Of a DNA stretch of 9,296 nucleotides, positions 1 to 5,714 are shown one piece after another. Position numbers and translations under genes: made by a program. The notes below the pieces were generated by a model. That model ran no database searches, was not told where the DNA came from, and was given only the letters and a program-made list of their open reading frames with translations. This DNA is from Actinomycetes bacterium (GTDB lineage: Bacteria > Actinomycetota > Actinomycetes > Actinomycetales > Microbacteriaceae), in contig JAEYUT010000213.1 of NCBI GenBank assembly GCA_023432305.1, positions 1-9,296 of the forward strand, written 5' to 3'. How positions within the stretch are numbered: the stretch's first letter is position 1; every line of letters starts with the position of its first letter.

Positions 1-27
1 CGGGGCACTGGCGGGAGCTCGGGGCTG

Positions 28-828
28 TCAGCGCGGCGCGACCGCGGACCAGGGAAGGGTGAGCTCGCCGAGGCGGAAGCGCCCGCGCCCGCCGAGCGGC
101 GGCGTCGCGAGCACAGGCCAGCCCGCATCGCGCACCGACGCCACCGTCGCCTGCCATCGCTGGACCGGCCCGTAGACGCCGAGGGCGGCGTGCGTCGCCC
201 ACGCGCGGTCGAGATCCACGAGGAGATCGTGGATGCGCTCACCCGGCACGTTGCGATGGATGAGCGCCTTCGGCAGGCGCTCCGCCACGATCGACGGCGC
301 TTCGAGCTCCGCGAGCCGCAGGCTCATCGTGAACCACAGCGGCCCGGAGGCGTCGAGCGTCGCCCAGCTGCCCACACGGCCCAGCTCGCTGCACGTCCCC
401 TCGACGAGCACGCCGCCGGGGGCGAGCCGCGCGAGCATCCGCGCCCACGCATCCGGAACCTCCGACTCGTCGTACTGCCGCAGCACATTGAGCGCCCGGA
501 TGACGGCGGGTCGCCGCTCGCCCGTCGGCACCTCGAAGCCCCCCAGCCGGAAGCTCACGCCCGGGCGGGCCGCGAGCGAGGCGATGCGCACCCGCTCCGG
601 GTCGATCTCGATGCCGATCACCTCGACATCCGGGCGCACCGCCGAGAGGCGCTCGTGCAGCTCGTTCGACGTCGTCGCGGATGCGCCGTAGCCCAGGTCG
701 ACGACGAGCGGATCACCGGCGGTGCGGAACGCCGGCAGCGCCGCGATCCAGCGGTCGACACGACGCAGGCGGTTCACCCCCGTCGTGCCGCGCGTGATGC
801 GGCCCTCCGGCTTGCCCGCTCTGCTCAT
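28..828 (-). CDS. Class I SAM-dependent methyltransferase
   Basis: This is probably a cytoplasmic S-adenosylmethionine-dependent methyltransferase of about 266 residues; its substrate is unknown. The Rossmann-type SAM site is visible: VDLGYGAS at residues 43-50 is motif [10 protein letters not shown] at 71-79 supplies the acidic residue for the ribose hydroxyls, [13 protein letters not shown] lies at 111-123, and [11 protein letters not shown] at 135-145 is the usual post-motif strand. The N-terminus is basic. I chose the ATG at 828 because a TAGCGT -10 hexamer (841-836, minus strand) ends 7 bases before it, which fits a leaderless transcript. A GTG at 837 and an ATG at 831 in the same frame are alternatives, and the GTG would overlap the -10. 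The gene diverges from gpmA across only 38 bp. The fold call is firm; the substrate (small molecule, RNA or protein) cannot be read from the sequence. Confidence 0.85.
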   Translation of the reverse strand: MSRAGKPEGRITRGTTGVNRLRRVDRWIAALPAFRTAGDPLVVDLGYGASATTSNELHERLSAVRPDVEVIGIEIDPERVRIASLAARPGVSFRLGGFEVPTGERRPAVIRALNVLRQYDESEVPDAWARMLARLAPGGVLVEGTCSELGRVGSWATLDASGPLWFTMSLRLAELEAPSIVAERLPKALIHRNVPGERIHDLLVDLDRAWATHAALGVYGPVQRWQATVASVRDAGWPVLATPPLGGRGRFRLGELTLPWSAVAPR

Positions 829-835
829 CATCCCC

Positions 836-841
836 ACGCTA
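836..841 (-). promoter_or_regulatory. -10 element (TAGCGT) of the methyltransferase gene, leaderless type
   Basis: On the minus strand TAGCGT matches the actinobacterial TAnnnT -10 form. It is followed by exactly 7 bases and then the ATG at 828, so the predicted transcription start is the start codon itself. I see no clear -35 hexamer and no Shine-Dalgarno sequence before the ATG. Confidence 0.5.
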
Positions 842-853
842 CCCGCGCCTCGG

Positions 854-859
854 TAGGGT
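854..859 (+). promoter_or_regulatory. -10 element (TAGGGT) of gpmA, leaderless type
   Basis: TAGGGT is followed by 7 bases and the ATG at 867, so transcription should start at or next to the first codon. The GGAG within those 7 bases looks like a ribosome site, but it ends only 3 bases before the ATG and would be absent from a leaderless message. The opposing -10 for the methyltransferase lies only 12 bp away, so the two promoters overlap back to back. Confidence 0.6.
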
Positions 860-866
860 GGAGAGC

Positions 867-1613
867 ATGTCCTCCACCCTCATCCTGTTGCGCCACGGCA
901 ACTCCGAATGGAACCAGAAGAACCTCTTCACCGGATGGGTCGACGTGCGACTCTCCGAGCTGGGCGTCACCGAGGCGAAGCGCGCCGGTGAGCTGCTCGC
1001 CGAGTCGGGTCTCAAGCCCGAGATCCTGTACACGAGCCTGCTCACCCGCGCCATCCAGACCGCCAACCTCGCCCTCGAGGTCGCCGACCGGCTGTGGATC
1101 CCGGTGAAGCGCTCCTGGCGCCTCAACGAGCGCCACTACGGCGCCCTTCAGGGCCTCGACAAGGCCGAGACGCTCGAGAAGTACGGCCCCGAGCTGTTCC
1201 AGACCTGGCGCCGCAGCTTCGACACCCCGCCGCCGCCGCTCGCGGACGACGCCGAGTACAGCCAGGTGGGTGACGAGCGCTACGCCGACATCCCGGATGC
1301 CGAGCTGCCGCGAACCGAGAGCCTCAAGCTCGTCATCGAGCGCATGCTGCCGTACTGGGAGTCCGACATCACGAAGGACCTCGCGGCGGGCAAGACGGTG
1401 CTCGTCACCGCGCACGGCAACTCGCTGCGCGCGCTCGTGAAGCACCTCGATGGCATCTCGGATGACGCGATCGCCGAGCTCAACATCCCCACGGGCATCC
1501 CGCTCGTCTACGAGCTCGATGACGACTTCCGCCCGACGGGCCCCGGCCGCTACCTCGACCCGGAGGCCGCCGCCGCCGGCGCCGCTGCGGTCGCCGCGCA
1601 GGGCAAGAAGTAA
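867..1613 (+). CDS. gpmA: 2,3-bisphosphoglycerate-dependent phosphoglycerate mutase
   Basis: Interconverts 3-phosphoglycerate and 2-phosphoglycerate in glycolysis and gluconeogenesis, through a phosphohistidine enzyme primed by 2,3-bisphosphoglycerate. The protein is 248 residues, the normal length for the dPGM family. [10 protein letters not shown] (7-16) holds the RHG motif with the phosphorylated His10. Arg61 (LTRAIQT), Glu88 in [13 protein letters not shown] and His183 in [11 protein letters not shown] complete the usual active site. The C-terminus ends in an Ala-rich tail. The ATG at 867 is preferred over an in-frame GTG at 858 because it gives the family's short N-terminus before LILLRHG and sits 7 bases after a TAGGGT -10. 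In mycobacteria gpm lies next to senX3-regX3; here about 4.9 kb separates them. A stem-loop terminator follows the stop codon. Confidence 0.97.
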   Translation: MSSTLILLRHGNSEWNQKNLFTGWVDVRLSELGVTEAKRAGELLAESGLKPEILYTSLLTRAIQTANLALEVADRLWIPVKRSWRLNERHYGALQGLDKAETLEKYGPELFQTWRRSFDTPPPPLADDAEYSQVGDERYADIPDAELPRTESLKLVIERMLPYWESDITKDLAAGKTVLVTAHGNSLRALVKHLDGISDDAIAELNIPTGIPLVYELDDDFRPTGPGRYLDPEAAAAGAAAVAAQGKK

Positions 1614-1632
1614 CCAGCACCTCTGGTTTCAG

Positions 1633-1662
1633 GAAGGGCGTCGGCTGCGGTCGGCGCCCTTC
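1633..1662. terminator. Stem-loop terminator between convergent gpmA and lipoprotein gene
   Basis: GAAGGGCG (1633-1640) pairs with CGCCCTTC (1655-1662). Five further inner pairs, two of them G-T, leave a 4-base TGCG loop, giving a stem of about 13 bp. It lies 19 bases after the gpmA stop and 31 bases beyond the stop of the opposing gene, so it can serve both. The following bases are only mildly T-rich, as is usual in high-GC Actinobacteria. Confidence 0.65.
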
Positions 1663-1693
1663 GTCGTCTGGGGGGCTCGTGCGGCGCGATGCC

Positions 1694-2473
1694 TCAGTGC
1701 TCGTAGAGCTGCGCGAAGTAGAGACCCGGATCACATCCCATCTCTCCGGGAAGCAGTGCGTTCTTGCGGAAGCTGACGAAGGTCTCGACCTGGCCGTCGG
1801 CGTGCCGGACCCCGACGACGCAGTCCTTCTCGCCGGGGCCGCGGGCGGACACCACGACCTCACCGTCCTGCTCGGTGGTGCTGACCGCCTCCGCTCGTCC
1901 GCTCAGCGCCGCGTCGAGGCGCCCCCGGATGCCGCTGGTGTCGTCTGCCGTGAGCGCATCCGTCATGAGCGCGGCGACGGTGGCCCGATCGAACGGCCCG
2001 GTCATCGCCGCCGCGGGAACGCGTGCCGGAAGGTCGGGGCAGTCCAGCTCTTGCCGCTCGAACGGGCGGAGGTCGCGCTGGAAGAAGCTCACTGTCCAGC
2101 ACCGGGTGGACTGCGACTGCGGCAGGTGCGCGCTGATGCGGAGGGTGATCCGGGCGCCGTCGGCGTCGACGGGGGTTCCCGCCCAGTCGAGCGTCTCGAC
2201 GGTGTAGTCCCCGCCGTAGTGCGAGCTCGGCAGCGCAGTCTTCTGCAGGAACCGCGCGGCGAGCTCCTCTGCATCGACGGGTGAGGAGAAGGAGAGGTCC
2301 ATCGAGCCGAGGGTGGCGTCGAGGATGTACTCCGCTTGGGCGGCGGGGTCGGTCGCGAATTCCGCCGCTGCAGACGCGGCGGTCGGGGCGGTGGCGGCGG
2401 TCGGGGTGCCCGCGCAGCCGGCGAGGAGCGCCGCGACGACGACGCCGACGGCGAATGCATGGATTGTTCGCAT
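1694..2473 (-). CDS. Secreted lipoprotein of unknown function
   Basis: I do not recognise a functional family. The 259-residue protein begins with a short signal peptide (hydrophobic residues 6-18) ending in the lipobox LAGC, so Cys20 should be lipidated and the protein anchored outside the cytoplasmic membrane. A low-complexity Ala/Thr linker follows (21-40). The mature domain has four more cysteines (125, 145, 218, 247), an even number that could form two disulfides. Notable segments are TRCWTVSFFQRDLRPFERQE around 123-142 and a C-terminal VETFVSFRKNALLPGEMGCD. The residue pattern suggests a mostly beta-rich domain, but this is only a guess. The ATG at 2473 lies 6 bases after a TAGTGT -10, supporting a leaderless start. 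It diverges from the thiamine-binding gene and converges on gpmA. Confidence 0.85.
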   Translation of the reverse strand: MRTIHAFAVGVVVAALLAGCAGTPTAATAPTAASAAAEFATDPAAQAEYILDATLGSMDLSFSSPVDAEELAARFLQKTALPSSHYGGDYTVETLDWAGTPVDADGARITLRISAHLPQSQSTRCWTVSFFQRDLRPFERQELDCPDLPARVPAAAMTGPFDRATVAALMTDALTADDTSGIRGRLDAALSGRAEAVSTTEQDGEVVVSARGPGEKDCVVGVRHADGQVETFVSFRKNALLPGEMGCDPGLYFAQLYEH

Positions 2474-2479
2474 TTCGCG

Positions 2480-2485
2480 ACACTA
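2480..2485 (-). promoter_or_regulatory. -10 element (TAGTGT) of the lipoprotein gene, leaderless type
   Basis: On the minus strand TAGTGT (2485-2480) is followed by 6 bases and the ATG at 2473, with no ribosome-binding sequence in between. This fits transcription starting at the start codon. Confidence 0.5.
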
Positions 2486-2553
2486 GCAGGCAGGGCGCGC
2501 GCAGCCGGATCCGGTCCCTCGCCACTCGACAGGATCGGTGGCACCATGGGTTC

Positions 2554-2865
2554 ATGCTCGTCGCTTTCTCTGTCGCCCCCACCAGCAGCAATGCGGATGG
2601 CTCGGTTCATGACGCCGTCGCCGCTGCCGTGAAGGTGGTGCGCGAGTCGGGGCTGCCGAATCGCACGACGTCGATGTTCACGGAGATCGAGGGTGAGTGG
2701 GACGAGGTGTTCGACGTCGTGAAGCGCGCGACGGAGGCGGTGGCCGCCTACGGCTCGCGCGTCGCGCTCGTGCTGAAGGCCGACATCCGTCCGGGCTACA
2801 CGGGGGAGCTCGACGGCAAGGTGGAGCGCCTGGAGCGCGCTCTCGAGGATGGTCGCGGGAGCTGA
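2554..2865 (+). CDS. Thiamine-binding (MTH1187/YkoF-like, DUF77) family protein
   Basis: A 103-residue protein of the family once called DUF77, now named thiamine-binding protein. Family members have a ferredoxin-like fold, form oligomers and are thought to bind thiamine or a related small molecule in the cytoplasm; no catalysis is established. Supporting features are the opening strand MLVAFSVAPT, the SVHDAVAAAVKVVRESGLPN segment (17-36), the TSMFTEIEGEWDEVFDVVKRATEAV segment (39-63) that in the family follows the ligand region, and the closing strand-helix SRVALVLKADIRPGYTGELDGKVERLE (68-94). The ATG at 2554 is chosen because the family starts directly with this strand. No good ribosome site precedes it, and an ATG at 2546 is out of frame. 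The stop is 2 bases before the TfoX-domain gene, so the two are probably cotranscribed. Confidence 0.85.
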   Translation: MLVAFSVAPTSSNADGSVHDAVAAAVKVVRESGLPNRTTSMFTEIEGEWDEVFDVVKRATEAVAAYGSRVALVLKADIRPGYTGELDGKVERLERALEDGRGS

Positions 2866-2867
2866 CG

Positions 2868-3203
2868 ATGAGCGGCGTGCAGCAGATCCTGGTCGCGAGG
2901 CTGCGCGATCTGCTGGACGGCGTGGGTGCGGTGCGCGAGGTGCCGATGTTCGGCGGTCGGGCGTTCATGCTGGAGGACCGGATGATCGTGAGCGCCCAGC
3001 AGTCGGGTGGCCTGCTGGTGCGGGTGCCGCCTGAGCGGCACGCGGAGCTGCTGTCGCGGCGCGGGGCGGCGCAGGCGACCATGGGCGCCGATCGCACGAT
3101 GGGTGTCGGCTGGATCGAGGTCGCCCATGATGACATCTCCGAGGACGCGGATCTCGAGTTCTGGGTGGATGTCGCTCTGAGACACCGCGCGTCGCAGGCC
3201 TGA
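2868..3203 (+). CDS. TfoX N-terminal-domain protein
   Basis: A 111-residue protein consisting of a stand-alone TfoX N-terminal domain. The signature is visible: REVPMFGGRAFMLEDRMIVSA (23-43), then GLLVRVPPERHAELLSRRGA (48-67), TMGADRTMGVGWIEV (71-85), and a final helix DADLEFWVDVALRH (93-106). In gamma-proteobacteria this domain is part of Sxy/TfoX, a competence activator. In Actinobacteria it usually occurs alone, with unknown function, so a competence role should not be assumed. The start is well set: GGGAG at 2857-2861 lies 6 bases before the ATG and inside the last codons of the upstream thiamine-binding gene, which points to translational coupling. A stem-loop (3209-3232) closes the unit. 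Confidence 0.87.
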   Translation: MSGVQQILVARLRDLLDGVGAVREVPMFGGRAFMLEDRMIVSAQQSGGLLVRVPPERHAELLSRRGAAQATMGADRTMGVGWIEVAHDDISEDADLEFWVDVALRHRASQA

Positions 3204-3208
3204 GGCGC

Positions 3209-3232
3209 GACGCCGCTGGGTGCGGCGGCGTC
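3209..3232 (+). terminator. Stem-loop terminator after the TfoX-domain gene
   Basis: GACGCCGC (3209-3216) pairs with GCGGCGTC (3225-3232) around an 8-base loop, 5 bases after the stop codon. No U-tract follows, but its position between the end of one unit and the MarR promoter supports a terminator role. Confidence 0.5.
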
Positions 3233-3244
3233 CTCGACTCCCGA

Positions 3245-3265
3245 TATACTTCCATTACGGAAGTA
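3245..3265 (+). promoter_or_regulatory. MarR gene promoter with overlapping inverted-repeat operator
   Basis: A near-consensus -10 TATACT lies at 3245-3250. Overlapping it is a perfect inverted repeat, TACTTCC (3247-3253) and GGAAGTA (3259-3265), separated by ATTAC. The expected transcription start, about 3257, falls inside the repeat. The size (19 bp) and position fit an operator for the dimeric MarR protein encoded immediately downstream, so binding would block RNA polymerase. It is an AT-rich island in otherwise GC-rich DNA. No clear -35 is visible. Confidence 0.75.
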
Positions 3266-3273
3266 GGTGAGGC

Positions 3274-3786
3274 ATGGCTCGCAAGCTCGACCACACGGAA
3301 CCGGCGCACGCCGCTCCGCGCATCCCGCACTACGCCAACGACGTCACCCAGTCGCTGGTTCGCGTGACGCAGATCTGGATGTCGGTCGACTACCACGCGC
3401 AGTTCGGTCGAGCCTCCGGCATCCCCGACGAGCCGCACGCGGTCGCCGCGATCTTCCAGCTCGTGTGGCGCGGCCCGGTGCGACCCACGCGGCTCGCCGC
3501 CGCCCTCGGCATCTCGGCCGCCGCGACCAGTCGGCTCATCGAGGCGCTCGCGAACGCGGGACTCGTCACGCGCACGCCCGACCCGGATGACGCACGAGCC
3601 ACCCTCATCGTCCTCACCGATCAGGGGGTCGCTGCGGCGACCACCCTGCACGAGGAGGGCGACCGGCTCTCCCAGCGCCTGCTCGCCGACTGGAGCGACG
3701 ACGAGCGCAGCACCTTCACCCGCCTCCTGCACCGCTACGCGGACGCCGTCGAGGACGACGCCCGAGCAGCACGAACCCGCCCCTGA
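3274..3786 (+). CDS. MarR-family winged-helix transcriptional regulator
   Basis: A 170-residue regulator of the MarR family, which binds DNA as a dimer and usually releases it on binding a small, often aromatic or lipophilic, ligand. The winged helix-turn-helix runs about 56-116: HAVAAIFQLVWRGPVRPTRLAAALGI, then the recognition-helix region SAAATSRLIEALANAGLVTR (81-100) and the wing TPDPDDARATLIVLTDQG (101-118), which has the family's typical D-x-R pattern. The flanking N- and C-terminal helices would form the dimer interface. AGGTG at 3265-3269 serves as the ribosome site for the ATG at 3274. The gene lies 14 bp before the dehydrogenase gene and has an inverted repeat on its own promoter, so I infer that it represses itself and the dehydrogenase. 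The ligand is unknown. Confidence 0.92.
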   Translation: MARKLDHTEPAHAAPRIPHYANDVTQSLVRVTQIWMSVDYHAQFGRASGIPDEPHAVAAIFQLVWRGPVRPTRLAAALGISAAATSRLIEALANAGLVTRTPDPDDARATLIVLTDQGVAAATTLHEEGDRLSQRLLADWSDDERSTFTRLLHRYADAVEDDARAARTRP

Positions 3787-3800
3787 AAGGAACCCGCACC

Positions 3801-4667
3801 ATGACCACATTCGCTGTCACCGGCTCCGCCTCCGGAATGGGCAAGGCCTCCGCCGAGCGCCTGCGCGCCGCCGGCCACACCGTGATCGGCATCGACCTGA
3901 AGGATGCCGACGTCATCGCCGACCTGTCGACGGCTGAGGGCCGCCAGGCGGCCGTCGCCGCTGTTCTCGAGAAGACAGGCGGCGTGCTCGACGGCGCCGT
4001 GCTCGCCGCCGGTCTCGGCCCGCACCCGGGTCGCGAGAAGCTCATCGCCCAGGTGAACTACTTCGGCGTGATCGATCTGCTCACCGGATGGCACGACGCC
4101 TTCGCGAAGGCCGGCGACGCTCGCGTCGTCGTCTTCGGCTCGAACGCCACCACCTCGACCCCGATGGTTCCCGCCAAGACGGTGCGCGCCTTCCTCGCGG
4201 GCGATGCGGATGCGGCGATCGCCGCCACGAAGAAGTTCAAGGACAGCGCCTCCGCGATGGTCTACGCGGGCTCGAAGATCGCGGTGTCGCGCTGGGTGCG
4301 CCGCAACGCGGTCACGCCCGAATGGGCGGAGGCGGGCATCCGCGTGAACGTGGTCGCTCCGGGCGCCATCCTCACCCCCATGGTCGAGGCGCAGCTCGCC
4401 GACCCGCACCAGCGCGGTGCCATCGAGGCGTTCCCGGTGCCGGTGGGCCGCCACGGTCAGGCCGAGGAGGTCGCCGAGGCCGTCATGTTCCTGCTGGGAC
4501 CGGCGTCGGGCTTCATGGTCGGCACGGTGCTGTTCGTCGACGGCGGCACGGATGCCTACTTCCGCTCCGACGACTGGCCCACGCAGGTGCCCCTCACCGG
4601 CCTCCGCCGCTACATCGGCCTCGCGCGCGCCTACGCGCAGCGCAAGGGCGTGAAGCCGATCGTCTGA
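3801..4667 (+). CDS. Short-chain dehydrogenase, 3-alpha-hydroxysteroid dehydrogenase/carbonyl reductase-like
   Basis: An NAD(P)-dependent oxidoreductase of the short-chain dehydrogenase family, 288 residues. TGSASGMG (7-14) is the nucleotide-binding glycine motif. Asp32 in GIDLKDADVIADLST suggests NAD(H) preference. LAAGLG (69-74) replaces the usual NNAG. Asn86, Ser114, Tyr155 and Lys159 (YAGSK) form the catalytic tetrad. GHTVIGIDLKDADVIADLST, the NYFG motif and the insert between Ser114 and Tyr155 closely match my recollection of Comamonas 3-alpha-hydroxysteroid dehydrogenase/carbonyl reductase, down to the same active-site numbering. That family reduces steroid and xenobiotic carbonyls, so a lipophilic ketone or aldehyde is a fair guess. 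About 35 residues after VDGGTDAYF form an unusual C-terminal extension. AAAGGA (3786-3791) is the ribosome site. It is cotranscribed with marR. Confidence 0.93.
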   Translation: MTTFAVTGSASGMGKASAERLRAAGHTVIGIDLKDADVIADLSTAEGRQAAVAAVLEKTGGVLDGAVLAAGLGPHPGREKLIAQVNYFGVIDLLTGWHDAFAKAGDARVVVFGSNATTSTPMVPAKTVRAFLAGDADAAIAATKKFKDSASAMVYAGSKIAVSRWVRRNAVTPEWAEAGIRVNVVAPGAILTPMVEAQLADPHQRGAIEAFPVPVGRHGQAEEVAEAVMFLLGPASGFMVGTVLFVDGGTDAYFRSDDWPTQVPLTGLRRYIGLARAYAQRKGVKPIV

Positions 4668-4696
4668 TCCGCCACACGCTGATCGGATCGACCAGC

Positions 4697-4730
4697 ACGG
4701 CCCGCACCCGGGAACCCGGGTGCGGGCCGT
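4697..4730. terminator. Perfect 16-bp stem terminator between convergent genes
   Basis: ACGGCCCGCACCCGGG (4697-4712) and its exact complement (4715-4730) are separated by only AA; in RNA the top pairs would open to make the loop. It lies between the dehydrogenase stop (4667) and the hydrolase stop (4747), so it can end transcription from both sides. There is no clear U-tract on either strand. Confidence 0.8.
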
Positions 4731-4746
4731 CGCTGTCTCGGAGTCG

Positions 4747-5685
4747 TCACGGCAGCTCCCGCAGGAACGCGCGCACCGCCTCGGCGGATTCGAGCGGCGA
4801 GTTGAGCCATGGGGCGTGACCGCCGCGCACCTCGGTGAAGGTGAGGTCGGGGATGCCGGTGAGCCGCTCGCGGCCTTCCGCCGCGCTCATGAACACGTCG
4901 TTCGCGCCCCAGAGTGCGTGCACGGGCGCCTCGATGCGGGCGAGCTCGCCCGGCGTGAGGGTCAGCTCCGGGCGGCCGAGGTTGCGGTAGTACCGCGGTG
5001 CGGTGACGCGGAATTCGTCGCGCAGCGAGGCGAGCCAGCCGACGTCGACGAGCTCGCGCGGCCATGCGTCCACGGTGCCCTTCCCGAGCGTCATCGCACT
5101 GTTGCGCCCGTAGCGGGCGCGCGACACCGGTGCGGTGAAGAGGTTCGCGAGCCCGGGGAACGCCATGAGGCGCATCGAGAACGGCGCGCGGGTGCCCGGC
5201 AGCGCGACGCCGGGGGCTCCGAGGATCGTGAGGCTCGCGACCTTCTCGGCGCGCTCGAGCGCGTAGTAGAGCGCGAACTGCGCCCCCATCGAGTGCCCCA
5301 CGAGGTGCGCGCGCTCGACCCCCGCGTCGGCGAGCACCGCGTCGAGCAGCGGCACGGGCACATCCCGAAGCCCGAACTCGGGGATGGTGCCGGCGTCCGA
5401 GAGGCCGTGGCCAGGCCAGTCGGGGGCGATCACCCGGCGCCCGTCGAACGCGGGGATGAGGGGGATCGCGGCGGCAGTGACGGCGGCCATGCCGTGCAGC
5501 AGGAGCACGGGGATGCGGTCGTCCCCGGCGATCTCGATGACGTGCAGGCGCATGTCGGTGCCCGGCACCTCGACCATGCGGTCGTCGCTGCGCTCAAGGC
5601 CCGTGAGCCCCAGCAGGCGCGCTTCGGCATCGCGGTAGTCGGGAGTGGGGTCGCCCAGCGGGCGCGCGTCGGATGCGGCTGTCAC
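4747..5685 (-). CDS. Alpha/beta hydrolase
   Basis: A probable cytoplasmic hydrolase of 312 residues with the full alpha/beta-fold catalytic set. LLLHGMAA (61-68) supplies the oxyanion hole, RVIAPDWPGHGLSD (84-97) is the usual strand and loop, GHSMG (130-134) carries the nucleophile Ser132, WGANDVF (259-265) gives acid Asp263 and GGHAPWLNSP (288-297) gives His290. A cap region rich in Arg, Phe and Tyr lies between about 160 and 240. The substrate (ester, epoxide, lactone or haloalkane) cannot be told. The frame stays open upstream into phoU, but I chose GTG at 5685 because it clears the phoU stop (5715) and lies 7 bases after a TACTCT -10, fitting a leaderless start. It sits 29 bp downstream of phoU on the same strand, so readthrough is also possible. 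Confidence 0.9.
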   Translation of the reverse strand: MTAASDARPLGDPTPDYRDAEARLLGLTGLERSDDRMVEVPGTDMRLHVIEIAGDDRIPVLLLHGMAAVTAAAIPLIPAFDGRRVIAPDWPGHGLSDAGTIPEFGLRDVPVPLLDAVLADAGVERAHLVGHSMGAQFALYYALERAEKVASLTILGAPGVALPGTRAPFSMRLMAFPGLANLFTAPVSRARYGRNSAMTLGKGTVDAWPRELVDVGWLASLRDEFRVTAPRYYRNLGRPELTLTPGELARIEAPVHALWGANDVFMSAAEGRERLTGIPDLTFTEVRGGHAPWLNSPLESAEAVRAFLRELP

Positions 5686-5692
5686 GTCACCC

Positions 5693-5698
5693 AGAGTA
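5693..5698 (-). promoter_or_regulatory. -10 element (TACTCT) of the hydrolase gene, leaderless type
   Basis: On the minus strand TACTCT is followed by 7 bases and the GTG at 5685. It lies in the 29-bp gap after phoU, so the hydrolase may have its own promoter instead of, or as well as, readthrough from phoU. It supports GTG 5685 as the start codon. Confidence 0.5.
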
Positions 5699-5714
5699 GG
5701 GGAGCCGGCCCCGC

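Noticed and set aside
190..1107. 305-codon open frame on the plus strand spanning the methyltransferase and the gpmA start
   Set aside because: It crosses two well-supported genes and a divergent promoter, and its product is Arg/Pro-rich without domains.
858..1613. Longer gpmA start at the GTG at 858
   Set aside because: It adds three residues not typical of the family and overlaps the TAGGGT -10; the ATG at 867 fits both family length and promoter spacing.
2530..2556. Leaderless promoter for the thiamine-binding gene (CAGGAT at 2530-2535)
   Set aside because: The hexamer lacks the initial T and its spacing would give a leader of about 10 bases with no ribosome site; too weak to list as a feature.
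2868..3203. TfoX-domain gene as evidence of a competence system
   Set aside because: It is only the N-terminal domain, there are no com or pil genes nearby, and such lone domains are widespread in Actinobacteria.
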